Origin: Shewanella donghaensis
GTDB taxonomy: Bacteria > Pseudomonadota > Gammaproteobacteria > Enterobacterales > Shewanellaceae
Direction of reading: 5' to 3'
Assembly (NCBI RefSeq): GCF_007567505.1
Contig: NZ_CP041783.1
Span: 3,472,001-3,536,000, forward strand
Length of the DNA stretch: 64,000 bases
This document shows positions 29,528-39,879 of the stretch, piece by piece. Both the position numbers and the translations under genes were made by a program. The notes under the pieces were generated by a model. It saw only the letters and a list, made by a program, of their open reading frames with translations. It had not been told where the DNA came from and did no database searches. Every line of letters begins with the position of its first letter. Position 1 is the stretch's first letter.

Positions 29528-31339
29528 TTACTTACGGTTATGACGCTTACGTTCGTTTTCAGTTAAGAAACGCTTACGTACACGAATGCTTAAAGGTGTT
29601 ACTTCTACTAACTCATCATCATCGATGAACTCAAGCGCTTGCTCTAGTGTCATGTCGATTGGAGGAGTCAACACTTGTGCTTCATCAGTACCAGATGCAC
29701 GCATGTTAGTAAGTTGCTTACCTTTCAAACAGTTAACTGTTAAGTCGTTTGCACGAGCATGTAGACCAACAACTTGACCTTCATAAACTTCTGCAGCATG
29801 GCCGATAAATAGGCGACCACGTTCTTGTAAGTTAAACAATGCGAAAGTCAGTGCTTTACCTGTAGCGTTTGAAATCAATACACCACGTGCACGTTGACCA
29901 ATATCGCCGCCTTTCACTGGACCGTAATGGTCGAATGAATGGTAAATAAGACCACTACCAGATGTAGCTGTCATGAAGTCAGTTTGGAAACCGATTAAGC
30001 CACGGCTAGGAATGATAAAGTCGATACGTACGCGACCTTTACCATCTAACTGCATGTCTTTCATGTCGCCTTTACGTATGCCTAATTTTTCAATCACAGC
30101 GCCTTGATGTTCTTCTTCAACATCAACGGTAAGTGTTTCAAATGGCTCGCACATTTCACCGTCAATTTCTTTAACGATTACTTCTGGACGTGAAACAGCT
30201 AACTCGTAACCTTCACGACGCATGTTCTCGATTAAGATACCTAGGTGTAATTCACCACGGCCTGAAACACGGAAACGATCTGGAGATTCAGTTTCTTCAA
30301 CACGTAATGCAACGTTATGAATAAGCTCTTGCTCTAAACGCTCAAGGATATTACGTGAAGTAACATACTTACCTTCTTTACCAGCAAACGGAGAAGTGTT
30401 TACTTGGAAAGTCATTGTTAGCGTTGGTTCATCAACAGAAAGTGGTGGTAAAGCCTCTACAGCTGTTGGTGCACAGATAGTGTCTGAAATTTTCAGTTCA
30501 CCTAAACCTGTAATAGCAACGATGTCGCCAGCAGTAGCTTCTTCAACTTCGTGACGGTCAAGGCCCATGTAACCTAATACTTTGCCCATTTTACCGTTAC
30601 GAGTCTTACCATCAGCACCAACAATAGTCACTTGTTGGTTAGGTTTAACGCTACCACGCTTAATACGACCAATACCGATAACACCCACGTATGAGTTGTA
30701 ATCGATTTGAGAAATCTGCATTTGGAAATCACCTTCTGAATCAGCATCAGGAGAAGAAACCTTCTCAACGATTGCTTGGAACAAAGGTGTCATGTTGTCA
30801 GTAATTTCGTCTGGATCAAGAGTCGCAAAACCATTTAATGCAGAAGCATATACGATAGGGAAATCTAACTGTTCGTCAGTTGCGCCTAAGTTGTCGAATA
30901 AGTCGAATACTTGGTCGATAACCCAATCAGGACGTGCGCCAGGACGGTCAATCTTGTTAATAACAACGATTGGCTTAAGGCCTTGAGCGAACGCTTTTTT
31001 AGTTACGAAGCGAGTTTGCGGCATTGGGCCGTCAACTGCATCTACTAATAGTAATACTGAATCTACCATAGATAGAACACGTTCAACTTCACCACCGAAA
31101 TCGGCGTGACCAGGAGTGTCTACGATATTAATACGGTAGTCGTTCCATTTGATGGCGGTATTTTTAGCCAGAATGGTGATACCACGTTCTTTTTCAAGAT
31201 CGTTAGAATCCATTACACGTTCTGTGGCTTCGCCTCGGCTTTCAATTGTGCCTGACTGTGCCAAAAGCTTGTCTACCAAGGTCGTTTTGCCATGGTCGAC
31301 GTGAGCAATAATGGCGATGTTACGTAAATTCTCTAGCAC
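29528..31339 (-). CDS. typA: Ribosome-associated GTPase TypA/BipA
   Basis: BipA is a translational GTPase of the EF-G/LepA class needed for 50S assembly and growth in the cold and under stress. The 603-residue protein has G1 AHVDHGKTT near residue 11, G3 [14 protein letters not shown], and G4 [10 protein letters not shown], then OB, EF-G III and V domains, and the BipA-specific C-terminal domain. I start it at GTG 31339 ([16 protein letters not shown]), which matches the E. coli N-terminus and has AGAGG eight bases upstream. An ATG nine codons earlier is not conserved. Divergent from glnA. Confidence 0.96.
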   Translation of the reverse strand: MLENLRNIAIIAHVDHGKTTLVDKLLAQSGTIESRGEATERVMDSNDLEKERGITILAKNTAIKWNDYRINIVDTPGHADFGGEVERVLSMVDSVLLLVDAVDGPMPQTRFVTKKAFAQGLKPIVVINKIDRPGARPDWVIDQVFDLFDNLGATDEQLDFPIVYASALNGFATLDPDEITDNMTPLFQAIVEKVSSPDADSEGDFQMQISQIDYNSYVGVIGIGRIKRGSVKPNQQVTIVGADGKTRNGKMGKVLGYMGLDRHEVEEATAGDIVAITGLGELKISDTICAPTAVEALPPLSVDEPTLTMTFQVNTSPFAGKEGKYVTSRNILERLEQELIHNVALRVEETESPDRFRVSGRGELHLGILIENMRREGYELAVSRPEVIVKEIDGEMCEPFETLTVDVEEEHQGAVIEKLGIRKGDMKDMQLDGKGRVRIDFIIPSRGLIGFQTDFMTATSGSGLIYHSFDHYGPVKGGDIGQRARGVLISNATGKALTFALFNLQERGRLFIGHAAEVYEGQVVGLHARANDLTVNCLKGKQLTNMRASGTDEAQVLTPPIDMTLEQALEFIDDDELVEVTPLSIRVRKRFLTENERKRHNRK

Positions 31340-31588
31340 GGATAAAACCTCTATACCATCAAACAAATAAATAGGAGTTTATAGCGACATTTAAGTTTAG
31401 CCACCATAAAAAAGCGTGCCATTCTACTCCACGAGACGCTTTGCGGATAGGATTATTTTTGTACACTTTATGATTAGCTAAAAAATAACCGTTATTTTTC
31501 GACTTTATTGCATTATAGAGTAGTAACTATTCAGAAATGTGACAAATGACAATAGAAGTATTTTTCGTGACGCACCAATATAGACTTA

Positions 31589-31605
31589 TGCACCATACGG
31601 GGGCA
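31589..31605 (+). promoter_or_regulatory. NtrC site 1 upstream of glnA
   Basis: TGCACC-ATACG-GGGGCA matches TGCACY-N5-GGTGCA with one mismatch. Its centre is 23 bp upstream of the centre of site 2, about two helical turns. Confidence 0.75.
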
Positions 31606-31611
31606 TAGTGA

Positions 31612-31628
31612 TGCACTGTGGCGGTGCA
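31612..31628 (+). promoter_or_regulatory. NtrC site 2 upstream of glnA
   Basis: TGCACT-GTGGC-GGTGCA is a full match to the NtrC consensus and lies about 70 bp upstream of the sigma-54 -24 element, a normal enhancer distance. Confidence 0.85.
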
Positions 31629-31690
31629 ATTTGTTTATTTTGAAATTATTCGAAGATGTCATGGCTAATAGAATCAGTTACTTATCTATC

Positions 31691-31706
31691 TGGCATGATA
31701 ATCGCT
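31691..31706 (+). promoter_or_regulatory. Sigma-54 promoter of glnA
   Basis: TGGCATGATAATCGCT has GG and GC separated by the required 10 bases. The -24 element (TGGCAT) differs from TGGCAC by one base. It predicts transcription starting near 31716, giving a leader of about 90 bases. Confidence 0.7.
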
Positions 31707-31808
31707 TATTGATTGTCAATTATGTGATATTTGCGCACTAACACTTGATGTTTAGTAGTAAACTTGAATTATAAAAGGGAATACCCTTACTCTACCGGAG
31801 GCTTTAGA

Positions 31809-33218
31809 ATGTCAGCTGAATCTGTTTTAACGCAACTTAAAGAATTGGAAGTTAAGTTTGTTGATTTACGCTTTACCGATACAAAAGGTAAAGAGCAACA
31901 CGTTTCTATCCCATCACATCAAGTTGATGAAGATTTTTTTGAAGACGGCAAAATGTTTGATGGCTCGTCTATTACTGGCTGGAAAGGCATTAACGAATCT
32001 GACATGGTACTTATGCCAGATGCGAGCACGTTTGTTCTTGATCCTTTCACTGAAGAAACTACTGCTCTTATTCGTTGTGATATTTTAGAGCCAGGCACAA
32101 TGACTGGTTACAATCGTGACCCACGTTCTATTGCTAAGAAAGCAGAAGAATACTTAACGTCTACGGGTATTGCTGACACTGTATTAATTGGTCCAGAGCC
32201 AGAGTTCTTCTTATTTGATGATGTTAAGTTTGGTGCTGACATGTCAGGTTGTTTTGCTAAAGTTGATGCAAAAGAAGCTGCATGGAATTCAGGTACTAGC
32301 TATGAAGATGGTAACACTGGTCACCGTCCATTTGTTAAAGGTGGTTACTTTCCAGTAGCGCCAGTTGATTCATCTCAAGACTTACGTAGTGCTATGTGTT
32401 TAGTACTTGAAGAAATGGGTCAAGTTGTTGAAGCGCATCACCATGAAGTTGCAACAGCGGGTCAAAACGAAATCGCTACTCGCTTTAACACGCTAACTGC
32501 TAAAGCAGATGAAGTTCAAATTCTTAAGTATGTTGTGCATAACATGGCACACGCATACGGTAAAACAGCAACATTTATGCCTAAGCCTGTTATGGGTGAT
32601 AACGGTAGTGGTATGCATGTTCACCAATCTTTAGCTAAAGATGGCGTTAACTTATTCGCAGGCGACAAGTACGCTGGTTTAAGTGAAATGGCTCTTTACT
32701 ACATTGGTGGTATTATCAAGCATGCTAAAGCGTTGAATGCATTTACTAACCCAAGTACAAACTCTTACAAGCGTCTTGTTCCACATTTCGAAGCGCCTGT
32801 AATGCTTGCTTATTCTGCACGTAACCGTAGTGCTTCAATCCGCATCCCAGTGGTACCAAGCCCTAAAGGTCGTCGTATTGAAACTCGTTTCCCTGATCCA
32901 CATGCAAACCCTTACTTAGGTTTTGCTGCGCTATTAATGGCAGGTCTAGACGGTATCCAAAATAAGATTCACCCAGGTGAAGCAATGGATAAAGATTTAT
33001 ACGACTTACCAGCAGAAGAAGCGGCTGAGATCCCACAAGTAGCCACTTCATTAGAAGATGCACTTGCAAACTTAGATGCGGACCGTGAATTCTTGCTTAA
33101 AGGTGAAGTCTTCACTAATGACTTTATCGATTCATACATTGCTATCAAGCAAGGTGAAGCAGAGCGTGTTGCACGTACTACTCACCCAGTTGAATTCGAA
33201 CTTTATTATTCGTTATAA
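31809..33218 (+). CDS. glnA: Glutamine synthetase (type I)
   Basis: GlnA makes glutamine from glutamate, ammonia and ATP. The 469-residue length is typical of GSI-beta. The sequence shows FDGSSITGW near residue 50, GPEPEFFLF near 128, the metal-ligand [10 protein letters not shown] near 265, and the adenylylation-loop tyrosine in KDLYDLP near 397. I chose ATG 31809 (SAESVLTQL) with GGAGG upstream. The frame is open 15 codons further but that leader is not conserved. Control is by NtrC and sigma-54 as annotated. Confidence 0.98.
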   Translation: MSAESVLTQLKELEVKFVDLRFTDTKGKEQHVSIPSHQVDEDFFEDGKMFDGSSITGWKGINESDMVLMPDASTFVLDPFTEETTALIRCDILEPGTMTGYNRDPRSIAKKAEEYLTSTGIADTVLIGPEPEFFLFDDVKFGADMSGCFAKVDAKEAAWNSGTSYEDGNTGHRPFVKGGYFPVAPVDSSQDLRSAMCLVLEEMGQVVEAHHHEVATAGQNEIATRFNTLTAKADEVQILKYVVHNMAHAYGKTATFMPKPVMGDNGSGMHVHQSLAKDGVNLFAGDKYAGLSEMALYYIGGIIKHAKALNAFTNPSTNSYKRLVPHFEAPVMLAYSARNRSASIRIPVVPSPKGRRIETRFPDPHANPYLGFAALLMAGLDGIQNKIHPGEAMDKDLYDLPAEEAAEIPQVATSLEDALANLDADREFLLKGEVFTNDFIDSYIAIKQGEAERVARTTHPVEFELYYSL

Positions 33219-33278
33219 GAAGTCTTTATAAAAAGGTTTTATAGACCGCTTATAAGAATAGTTAACACGAATTGCTTG

Positions 33279-33317
33279 TAAAAAGCCCTTACTGATTTTC
33301 AGTAAGGGCTTTTTTGA
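33279..33317 (+). terminator. Terminator after glnA
   Basis: AAAAGCCCTTACTGA pairs with TCAGTAAGGGCTTTT around TTT, followed by T run. Confidence 0.92.
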
Positions 33318-33564
33318 TCTTTGAATGGAAAGTTTTGAATTTTCTAGTTTACTTGCACTCAATATCTATATCGTTATTTACCCATCAGGATGATTGAGAG
33401 AGCAGGTTAAACAACCAACGACTGACGCTTTTATGTTAAAGATGAGTAAACTATCAAAAGAAATGGATTTTATTACATATACTTAATTACCAAGTTTAAG
33501 TAGTTAAGCCCAAATTAGTCAATCTCGCCTGGATTCAGCTAAGCGATATTAAGAATAAGGACGC

Positions 33565-35793
33565 ATGATGATCATTAATGGTATAGGTCGATGCCTACAA
33601 CAAGTGACCCTGTGGGTTATCTTGATTTTACTGCCATTTTCAGCGATTGCAGTGGAATGGCCGCAAGATGTTGAAACCAAGCTGGGTACGCTAGTGGTTT
33701 ATCAACCACAACCCGAATCCTTAGATGGAAACGTTTTAATGAGCCGTGCAGCTATGTCATTCGAAGTTAAAGGGCAAGAAGATCCTGTATTTGGTGCTTT
33801 TTGGTTTAGCGCCAGAATTGATACTGAAGACGATAAAGCTTTAGTGCGAAATATTGAAGTGACTGAAGTGCGTTGGCCGTCATCAACTGCTGAAGATCAA
33901 CAAACATTTACCGATACTGTTACCGAGGCATTAGCAAGCTCTAGCTTTGATATTTCGATGGCGCGATTATCTGCTAGTCTTGAAAGTGCGGAGCAAGTTA
34001 AACGTAGCTTAGACAATATTAAAAATGATGCGCCGGAGATTTTATTTAGCAGCAAGTTGAGTGTGCTGCTTTCTTATGATGGCGAACCTCAGTTCCGAGA
34101 AATCGAAAACAGTCCTTACGAAAGGATTTTGAATACGCCTTTTGCAGTTGCTCGCAACATTGAAACTAAAAAGCTGTACTTAAGCAGTGGTACTTTTTGG
34201 TACGTGGCGGATGATGCTATGGGACCTTGGCAAGTAACGCTATATCCACCTGAAGATTTAGTGGCAATGGTCAACACTGAAGAGGAACCAGCCAAAAGTA
34301 CTGCCAATGCGCCGCATATTATCGCCTCCGATACTCCAACCGAATTAGTCGCAACAGATGGTTCTCCTCAATGGCAGAGTCTTATTGCTGGTAAATTGCT
34401 GTATGTGAGTAATACAGAAACACCATGGGTAAGAGAGACCACTTCAGGTGATATGTATGTGCTGTTATCCGGTCGTTGGTTTAAATCGAAGAAACAGGCT
34501 GGACCTTGGGCTTTCGTCAGAGCTGACAAGCTGCCTGAAAGCTTTAAAGATATTCCACCAGAATCTGATATTGGTGGTTTAAGGGTGTCGGTAGCTGGGA
34601 CTGATGAAGCCAATCAAGCCATGCTTGATGCACAAATTCCCCAAACCGCGGCAATCAAGCGTGATGAAGCCAAACTTGAAGTCGAATACGATGGTGAGCC
34701 TAAGTTCGAAGCGGTTACGGGTACGGCAATTTCGTATGCCGTAAACACAGCGACACAAGTGCTTTTGATCGAACAAGCTTACTACGCCGTTGACAATGGA
34801 GTGTGGTTTACATCAACAACCGCTAAAGGGCCTTGGATTGTTGCTGACAATATCCCTAATGAGGAAATCGCTAAGATCCCTGCAAGTTCACCCGTTTATA
34901 ACACCACATATGTACAGGTTTATGATTCAACGCCTGAAGTTGTCTATGTAGGCTACACACCAGGTTATATGTGGTCATATCCTTATTACGGCGTGCCTAT
35001 TTATGGAACGGGTTACTACTATCCACCTTATTGGGGGCGCTACTATTATCCTCGACCTCCAACCTGGGGCTTACATGTGGGTTATAACCCATGGACTGGA
35101 TGGAATGTTGGCGTTAGTTGGAGTAATGGCTTTTACCGAGCTGGTGTAGTGTGGGGCGGAGGTTATGGTTACCGTCGTCCTTGTTGCGGTATTTACGGTG
35201 GCGGTTATAAACGTCCTGTGGTGATTAATACTGGCAATATTAATATTGGAAATAGTATCAGTGTAGGTAATCGAACTAAGATTTCTAATCGCATGAGTAC
35301 CAACAATATTAAAGGTAACAGGGTGGGTAAAACCAACTTGTATAACCGCCCTGAAACCCGCAATCGTATTGCTAGCCCTGCGCTTGCGAATAAGAACCTT
35401 AATAAGGCGACTCATAACAAAGAACGTCGTAATGATGTTTTTGCCGATCGAAACGGTAACGTTGCCCGCGATAACAAAGGCAGCTGGGAAAACCGTAGTG
35501 ATGGCAAGTGGAATAATGCACCGTCCACGAGAGATGTGACTAAGCCATCGAGTTTAAATAAGCCGTCTAAGCTCAATCAGAGTAGTTTCCCATCGACGAG
35601 AACTCGGCCTGCAACATCAACACGCCAAACTACACCCACAAGGCAACCTACTTTTAATCAGCCTAGTAACACCAATCGTTCTATCAATCGAACGCGTCCA
35701 TCGGGCGGCTTTGATCATCAAAGTCTCAATCGTTCTAGACAAGCTCGTCAGTCGGGAGTGGCTAGAGAAGGTCGTGCAAGAGGGGGGCGATAA
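33565..35793 (+). CDS. Large secreted protein with three 'G-x-W-F...GPW' repeats and Tyr/Pro-rich region
   Basis: A 742-residue product of unknown function, with a signal peptide ending SAIA near residue 29. Three divergent repeats share a tyrosine/glycine-tryptophan lead and a GPW end: GTFWYVADDAMGPW (about 210-223), GRWFKSKKQAGPW (about 303-315) and GVWFTSTTAKGPW (about 412-424). Residues about 462-505 are extremely Tyr/Pro-rich (YVGYTPGYMWSYPYYG, YYYPPYWGRYYYPRPP) and then Gly-rich. The C-terminal 150 residues are basic and low-complexity (Asn/Arg/Ser/Thr), with NKGSWENRSDGKW. Similar proteins have sometimes been called carbohydrate-binding, which I cannot confirm. Cell-surface or matrix location is an inference. 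Start ATG 33565 has TAAGGA upstream. Monocistronic between two terminators. Confidence 0.75.
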   Translation: MMIINGIGRCLQQVTLWVILILLPFSAIAVEWPQDVETKLGTLVVYQPQPESLDGNVLMSRAAMSFEVKGQEDPVFGAFWFSARIDTEDDKALVRNIEVTEVRWPSSTAEDQQTFTDTVTEALASSSFDISMARLSASLESAEQVKRSLDNIKNDAPEILFSSKLSVLLSYDGEPQFREIENSPYERILNTPFAVARNIETKKLYLSSGTFWYVADDAMGPWQVTLYPPEDLVAMVNTEEEPAKSTANAPHIIASDTPTELVATDGSPQWQSLIAGKLLYVSNTETPWVRETTSGDMYVLLSGRWFKSKKQAGPWAFVRADKLPESFKDIPPESDIGGLRVSVAGTDEANQAMLDAQIPQTAAIKRDEAKLEVEYDGEPKFEAVTGTAISYAVNTATQVLLIEQAYYAVDNGVWFTSTTAKGPWIVADNIPNEEIAKIPASSPVYNTTYVQVYDSTPEVVYVGYTPGYMWSYPYYGVPIYGTGYYYPPYWGRYYYPRPPTWGLHVGYNPWTGWNVGVSWSNGFYRAGVVWGGGYGYRRPCCGIYGGGYKRPVVINTGNINIGNSISVGNRTKISNRMSTNNIKGNRVGKTNLYNRPETRNRIASPALANKNLNKATHNKERRNDVFADRNGNVARDNKGSWENRSDGKWNNAPSTRDVTKPSSLNKPSKLNQSSFPSTRTRPATSTRQTTPTRQPTFNQPSNTNRSINRTRPSGGFDHQSLNRSRQARQSGVAREGRARGGR

Positions 35794-35840
35794 TAGTCAT
35801 TCGATAATGAGTATCGTGCTTATTTAATTAGCACTTAAAA

Positions 35841-35870
35841 TAAAAAACCTGCTTTTGCAGGTTTTTTTAT
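35841..35870 (+). terminator. Terminator after the 742-residue gene
   Basis: AAAAAACCTGC-TTTT-GCAGGTTTTTTT. Confidence 0.9.
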
Positions 35871-36040
35871 TTTTAAGATTAGGAGCTTCTTTGACCAGAA
35901 CTAAATAGCTTTAGTTAATTAATTAGTTTTTTAAGGATATAACCAACGGCTTCAAGTAACTGTATATAGACTATGCTTGCACATTCACGTTATGGTTTAT
36001 CTCTCTTAATTTTAAACAACAGAACTTATGGAAAAGCAAT

Positions 36041-37249
36041 ATGTGGAACGCTCTTAGCGCCTACCGCTCATCAATCATTTTACTTTCGGCACTCATGCTC
36101 GGTGGAATGCTAGGTTTTTTAGTGCCTGAAGTGGCAATAAAACTCAAACCCATAGGGCAAATTTTTCTTAATTTATTGTTCATGATTATAGTGCCGTTGG
36201 TGGCTGTCAGTGTTATGTCATCTATTGCCAAAATGACAGATCTCAAAAAGCTCGGTTCTATTTTGGCCACTATCATGGGAGTGTCAGTTCTCATGGCCAT
36301 GATCCCTGCTGTCGGGATTGTGTTATTGGCATTGGCCTATGATCCTGCTCAGGGAGTCACACTCGAATTAGCTGACACTGTTGAAGCTACAGGTCAAATG
36401 GATTTTGTGAGCTTATTAACCACCAACGACTTTGTGGGATTGTTGTCAAAATCGAATATTCTCGCCCTGATTATTATGTCGGTAATTAGTGGTATAGCGA
36501 TTGGTCAGTCAGGTGAGGATGGCCTTAAAGTGTCCGCTTTACTGGATAGTCTTAATACTGTGATTATGAAGATCATTGCCATTTTGATGTATGCCGCGCC
36601 AATTGGTTTAGGTGCATATTTTGCTGCAACGATGGCCAGTCAAGATGCTGAGCTTATGGGCACATTTGCTCGTGCTGTGGGGATCTTTCTGGTTGCGACA
36701 TTCCTCTATTTAACCGTAGGGTCCAGTTTTTATGCCTGGATTGGTGGTGGAGTAAAAGGGGTTAGAACCTTTTGGGCAAATATGCTGGATCCGGCAGTAA
36801 CTGCATTGGGTACCAGTTCTTCGTTAGCGACACTTCCCGTCAATATCCGCGCAGCGAGTAAAATGGGCTTAAATGAGCAAATTGCGGAAATAAGTTTACC
36901 GTTATTGGTTAACTTAAATAAAGGCGGCGCAGCAATGATCACCGCGCTTAAAATCGTGTTTATTTATTCGCTGTTGGGGCTCGAGTTTACCTCTGACGTA
37001 TTCATGTTAACTATCTTGATTTCGATATTGTCAGCGTTTGTTATTGGTGGGGTTCCTGGGGGGGCCTTTTTAGGTGAAATCTTTATTGTGACGACCTTAG
37101 GTTTGCCACTAGAAGTGATTCCAATATTAGTGGTGCTAGGGGCTATCACTGATGCTGCTTCCACTGTTATAAACGTAGTCCATGATTTAACAGCGACACA
37201 AATCATCGAACGAATTAATGGCAAGCAATATTTATCCTCAGCGCCATAA
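36041..37249 (+). CDS. Na+/dicarboxylate or amino-acid symporter (DAACS family)
   Basis: A 402-residue polytopic membrane protein of the GltP/DctA/SstT family, which imports dicarboxylic amino acids or C4-dicarboxylates with Na+ or H+. It shows the serine-rich re-entrant loop ALGTSSSLATLPVN near residue 255 and NLNKGGAAMITALK near 295, in place of the NMDGT motif. It also has DAASTVINVVHDLTA near 372 (canonical GDR-N-D). The replacement of NMDGT by NLNKGG suggests an atypical substrate or ion site. The exact substrate is not determined. Monocistronic. Confidence 0.85.
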   Translation: MWNALSAYRSSIILLSALMLGGMLGFLVPEVAIKLKPIGQIFLNLLFMIIVPLVAVSVMSSIAKMTDLKKLGSILATIMGVSVLMAMIPAVGIVLLALAYDPAQGVTLELADTVEATGQMDFVSLLTTNDFVGLLSKSNILALIIMSVISGIAIGQSGEDGLKVSALLDSLNTVIMKIIAILMYAAPIGLGAYFAATMASQDAELMGTFARAVGIFLVATFLYLTVGSSFYAWIGGGVKGVRTFWANMLDPAVTALGTSSSLATLPVNIRAASKMGLNEQIAEISLPLLVNLNKGGAAMITALKIVFIYSLLGLEFTSDVFMLTILISILSAFVIGGVPGGAFLGEIFIVTTLGLPLEVIPILVVLGAITDAASTVINVVHDLTATQIIERINGKQYLSSAP

Positions 37250-37300
37250 CAACGCAGGTTCTTGAATATCATTACTTAAGCATTGAAATTAATTGATGAA

Positions 37301-37335
37301 ACGCCATAAATTACTATTTATGGCGTTTTTTATTT
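37301..37335 (+). terminator. Terminator after the symporter
   Basis: ACGCCATAAA pairs with TTTATGGCGT around a 6-base loop, then a T run. Confidence 0.9.
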
Positions 37336-37612
37336 CATTGTCATGAATTGTTCTGCGTACGAGGTCAAACTTGTAGGGTATTTGTTCGATTATCATAAGC
37401 TATTAGTTGAACGGGCTTTAACCATGTGTGACAATGCGACCCTTAATTTTGTAACAGTTGTTAACGTTATTTTGCCGTGAAAATCCCTCGCTTCATGAGA
37501 AATTTTGAAGCCTATGTATTGTTTATTTTTAACAGCAATGTTTAGCATCATCGTTTAGTTAACTATGTCTCGATAAGGCATAGAATTATTAAAATTCGAG
37601 CATGGATACTCA
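37336..37612 (+). other. Upstream region of the diguanylate cyclase gene
   Basis: About 280 bases with no gene and no confident promoter. Confidence 0.3.
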
Positions 37613-39196
37613 ATGAAGCTACCTTTTCGACACCTCATTTTTTTGGTGATGACACTTATTTCCGTCATTCCTATCAGTACACTTTCTTTGTGGTCGGTTA
37701 ATTCAGCGTTAAACAATGAATTCAATATGGTTCACGACAAGCACTTGTTACTTGCCAGCAATATTACTAAAGCACTAAACCGATATGCTGTTGACGCTTT
37801 GGCTATTTTCACCACTGTAACCAATATCGGCAGTGAACAAGTTGTTGATGATGAATTGATGCAACTCTTAGACGTTATTGATGTGGTGTCTGTTGGGGTC
37901 TTTGACGAAAATGGACAACGGACTGCGATATTGTTTGGCCCTGAAGCCTCTCAGCCTAAGTCACTTACCAACCCAGAAAATCCATTTAATCTCTCTAATT
38001 TAAATCATCCTCATTTCACCCCGATTCATAAAGAGGGAGTGGTCGAGCCGACTCTTTACATGATTAGGCAAACCACAGATAACCGAATTTGGCTTGCCAC
38101 CATGCATGCCACTTATATTGAACAATTGCAGTCAGCATTAGTCTTTGGTGAAAAAGGGCACGCAGCTATCGTTGATAAATTGGGCAATGTGTTAGCCCAT
38201 CCCAATAAGCAGTGGCAAGCTGAAGCTAAAAATATCAGTAAGATAAGTATCGTGCAGCAAATGATGGCCGGTGAAACCGGTGTCAGTCAATTTTACTCTC
38301 CAGCAGTTAAGGCCGATATGATCGCAGGCTTCGATGTTGTGCCTACCACTGGCTGGGGAGTTATGATCCCGCAACCCATAGCTGAGCTTGAGCAGCGCGC
38401 TTTTGACGTTATTCAATTTACTTTGCTGGTGGGTATTATTTCATTAGTTGTATGTAGTTTGTTTAGTTGGTGGATTGTCGGACTTATAACACGTCCTATT
38501 GATATTTTAACCAACAAAACTCGCGGCTTAACAGATATTGGCGAAGATGAGACCCCCAGGCTATATCGGGGCTTTCATACTGCAGAGTTTGCCAAACTTT
38601 TTGATAGCTTTAGACAAATGGCACTGGAGATCCGCAGTGGGCGGGAAGAGTTAGAATATAGGGTGGCCAACAGAACCGCAGATCTTGCTAAGGCGCAAGC
38701 ACAAGCGTTACATCTAGCTCATCATGATGCGGTTACTGGGCTTGCTAACAGGATGGCAATCAGAAATAAAATTGCTGATTTACTGCAACAACAAAAATAT
38801 TTCTCATTATTGTTTATTGACCTTGATGGCTTCAAAAAGGTGAATGATAAGTATGGTCACGGTGTAGGAGATAAACTGCTTAAGAGTCTTGCTGAGCGAG
38901 TTAACAAACACCTTTTTATCGACGATATACTGGCTCGTTATGGCGGTGATGAGTTTATTGTTTTAATGCCTAATATAGAATCTATTGAACCCGCAAAATG
39001 TGCGGCTGAGAAAGTATTACAATTATTGAGAAAGCCGGTTCAGATTGATAACCACTCAATTTCTATCAGTGCTTGTATTGGTTTAGCTATTGCGAAAGGT
39101 GAAGATAAAGATACTGACAGCTTGATCCATCGTGCAGATACGGCAATGTACAATGCAAAACACCAAGGCAAGAATCAAGTTTGTATGTATACATAG
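37613..39196 (+). CDS. Membrane diguanylate cyclase with Cache sensor domain (GGDEF)
   Basis: Makes c-di-GMP from GTP. The 527-residue protein has a transmembrane helix near residues 9-30, a periplasmic double-Cache-like sensor domain (about 35-260), a second helix near 268-290, HAMP-like and coiled-coil regions, and a GGDEF domain (about 360-525). The active-site motif RYGGDEF is intact, as is FIDLDGFKKVND. The inhibitory I-site RxxD is absent; the position reads FIDD, so product inhibition through that site is unlikely. No EAL domain. Encoded just before an orphan pseudopilin and about 2 kb from the lateral-flagellum PilZ gene. Confidence 0.92.
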   Translation: MKLPFRHLIFLVMTLISVIPISTLSLWSVNSALNNEFNMVHDKHLLLASNITKALNRYAVDALAIFTTVTNIGSEQVVDDELMQLLDVIDVVSVGVFDENGQRTAILFGPEASQPKSLTNPENPFNLSNLNHPHFTPIHKEGVVEPTLYMIRQTTDNRIWLATMHATYIEQLQSALVFGEKGHAAIVDKLGNVLAHPNKQWQAEAKNISKISIVQQMMAGETGVSQFYSPAVKADMIAGFDVVPTTGWGVMIPQPIAELEQRAFDVIQFTLLVGIISLVVCSLFSWWIVGLITRPIDILTNKTRGLTDIGEDETPRLYRGFHTAEFAKLFDSFRQMALEIRSGREELEYRVANRTADLAKAQAQALHLAHHDAVTGLANRMAIRNKIADLLQQQKYFSLLFIDLDGFKKVNDKYGHGVGDKLLKSLAERVNKHLFIDDILARYGGDEFIVLMPNIESIEPAKCAAEKVLQLLRKPVQIDNHSISISACIGLAIAKGEDKDTDSLIHRADTAMYNAKHQGKNQVCMYT

Positions 39197-39228
39197 CCAT
39201 ATGTATTCATTATTTTTAAGGAGTGTCA

Positions 39229-39735
39229 GTGGCAATATTATCAAGATACGCTAGAAAATCATCTTATGGCTTTACTTTAATAGAGCTTGTGGTGGTCATT
39301 ATTATTCTCGGCATACTTGCAGTTGTTGCAGCGCCGAATTTTATTTCGTTAAAAGAAGATGCTTACAGTGCCAATATGCGTGGCGTATCGGGTGCAATTG
39401 GTAGCGCTAAAGAGTTGGTTCATTCAGCGTGTGTGATCCGTGCTGATTGTGATTCTACAATACCCGCTGGCAGCAGTAATTTGATTATTGTTCAAGGGGC
39501 AAGTATTAGGCTTGCCTATGGTTACCCTCGAGATACAGAAGCGGGTATTGCTAGAGCGATTAATATCGTTGATGGTGATGACTTTGAATTGACTCGATAT
39601 ACCAAAGCGGGTCGAGATGGTCTAAGAATTAGACCTGCTGCAGACTATTCCGTTAATGATTGCGAGATACGATATTCTGAACCGCAAAGCGCGATTGATT
39701 TACCTTTAGTTGAGTCTGATTTAGAAGGCTGTTAG
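39229..39735 (+). CDS. Orphan type IV pilin-like protein (MSHA-type pseudopilin)
   Basis: A 168-residue protein with the type III signal cleavage site and hydrophobic N-terminus GFTLIELVVVIIILGILA; the Glu +5 and Phe +1 are present for prepilin peptidase processing. The rest has Cys pairs (SACVIRADC and DCEIRYS...LEGC) that could form a C-terminal disulfide. It resembles MSHA minor pilins (MshA/B/C-type), but no msh genes surround it. I prefer GTG 39229, since the AAGGAG at 39218-39223 overlaps the alternative GTG at 39223 and is properly spaced for 39229. Confidence 0.8.
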   Translation: MAILSRYARKSSYGFTLIELVVVIIILGILAVVAAPNFISLKEDAYSANMRGVSGAIGSAKELVHSACVIRADCDSTIPAGSSNLIIVQGASIRLAYGYPRDTEAGIARAINIVDGDDFELTRYTKAGRDGLRIRPAADYSVNDCEIRYSEPQSAIDLPLVESDLEGC

Positions 39736-39879
39736 TGTTTTTGTTTAGCGACATCACAAGATGTAGCTTCAAGAATAGATGACTTACTATGTTATATAAA
39801 ATAGCGTCGATGCAATTGTAAGTTTGCTATTGGGAAATGGTTATAAATAGGAACTGCTGAATAAAATGGACTTTATAAT

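Larger units (their letters stand above)
31340..31808 (+). promoter_or_regulatory. typA-glnA divergent control region
   Basis: About 470 bases. It carries two NtrC-type sites and a sigma-54 promoter for glnA, annotated separately. Toward typA I see no clear -35/-10. No gene is present. Confidence 0.7.
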
